A DNA stretch of 64,000 nt from an uncultured Lachnospiraceae bacterium (GTDB lineage: Bacteria; Bacillota; Clostridia; Lachnospirales; Lachnospiraceae): the NCBI GenBank assembly GCA_947625755.1, contig CANQPJ010000001.1, positions 209,330 through 273,329 on the forward strand. Direction: 5' to 3'. Of the stretch, positions 63,991-64,000 are shown in pieces. The notes below the pieces were generated by a model, which was not told the origin of the DNA, made no database searches, and saw nothing but the letters and a program-made list of their open reading frames with translations. The number at the start of each line of letters is the position of its first letter. The first letter of the stretch is position 1. Made by a program: the position numbers and the translations under genes.

Positions 63991-64000
63991 GGTATAATTA

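Overview
The window reads as a chromosomal segment of a low-GC Gram-positive anaerobe of the Clostridia, most likely Lachnospiraceae. Supporting signs are AT-rich DNA, strong AGGAGG-type ribosome binding sites, T-box leaders in front of trp and phe tRNA ligase genes, a type II NADP-isocitrate dehydrogenase, a SpoIID/LytB protein, a Cys/Gly-rich small protein and large secreted proteins with Big_2, BspA-type LRR and tandem beta-rich repeats. Taxonomy is inferred from gene content only. Nearly all genes are on the minus strand; the few plus-strand genes are tyrA, three small genes near 6 kb, a YihY/BrkB-type membrane protein, a YhcC-type radical SAM protein and a tRNA-Ser.

Layout. 1-5.5 kb: start of ppk1 (cut by the window edge), 6-phosphofructokinase, an ABC exporter, icd and a subtilase. 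5.6-6.8 kb: three small plus-strand genes (Cys/Gly-rich, Met-rich, conserved unknown). 6.8-10.7 kb: leuS behind an L,D-transpeptidase-like protein that has lost its catalytic motif. 10.8-17.8 kb: a HAD phosphatase and the trpEGDCBA operon, which lacks trpF and is preceded by a tryptophan T-box. 17.8-21.3 kb: an EF-G-like GTPase and, divergently, tyrA with an ACT domain. 21.4-29.3 kb: a five-gene operon with its own promoter and terminator for a cell-surface glycopolymer (CDP-glycerol transferase, ATP-grasp/HAD fusion, sugar aminotransferase, glycosyltransferase, rfbA). 29.3-36 kb: aroA, queA, dtd, pheT, pheS and a Phe T-box. 36-41.5 kb: two large secreted proteins and a 49-residue peptide gene. 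41.7-46 kb: YihY-family protein, SpoIID-family protein, a probable 6S RNA and pckA. 46-54.8 kb: sugar-nucleotide-type hexapeptide protein, glmS, topB, an HD phosphohydrolase, thrC, leuD and leuC. 54.9-64 kb: tRNA-Ser, a prepilin-peptidase-like protein, YhcC, an RsgI-like anti-sigma/ECF sigma pair, a secreted LRR protein, ilvC, ilvN, tRNA-Thr and a PcrA-type helicase.

How it works together. The window is rich in amino-acid biosynthesis (Trp, Tyr, shikimate, Leu, Ile/Val, Thr) and in aminoacyl-tRNA synthetases. Trp synthesis appears to have two layers of control: a T-box with a UGG specifier, and a putative operator at the promoter that is shared with tyrA (same -10 TAAACT, same GCGTTAAACT box, and a second GTTAAA box two helical turns downstream). 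I regard this shared element as the best regulatory lead. The most unusual protein-level leads are the catalytically degenerate L,D-transpeptidase fold protein, the Cys-rich/Met-rich small-gene cluster with a 15-bp palindrome upstream, the RsgI-like protein paired with an ECF sigma factor, and the ATP-grasp/HAD fusion in the polymer operon. No CRISPR array, prophage or complete insertion sequence was seen; the extreme right edge may hold the end of a mobile element.
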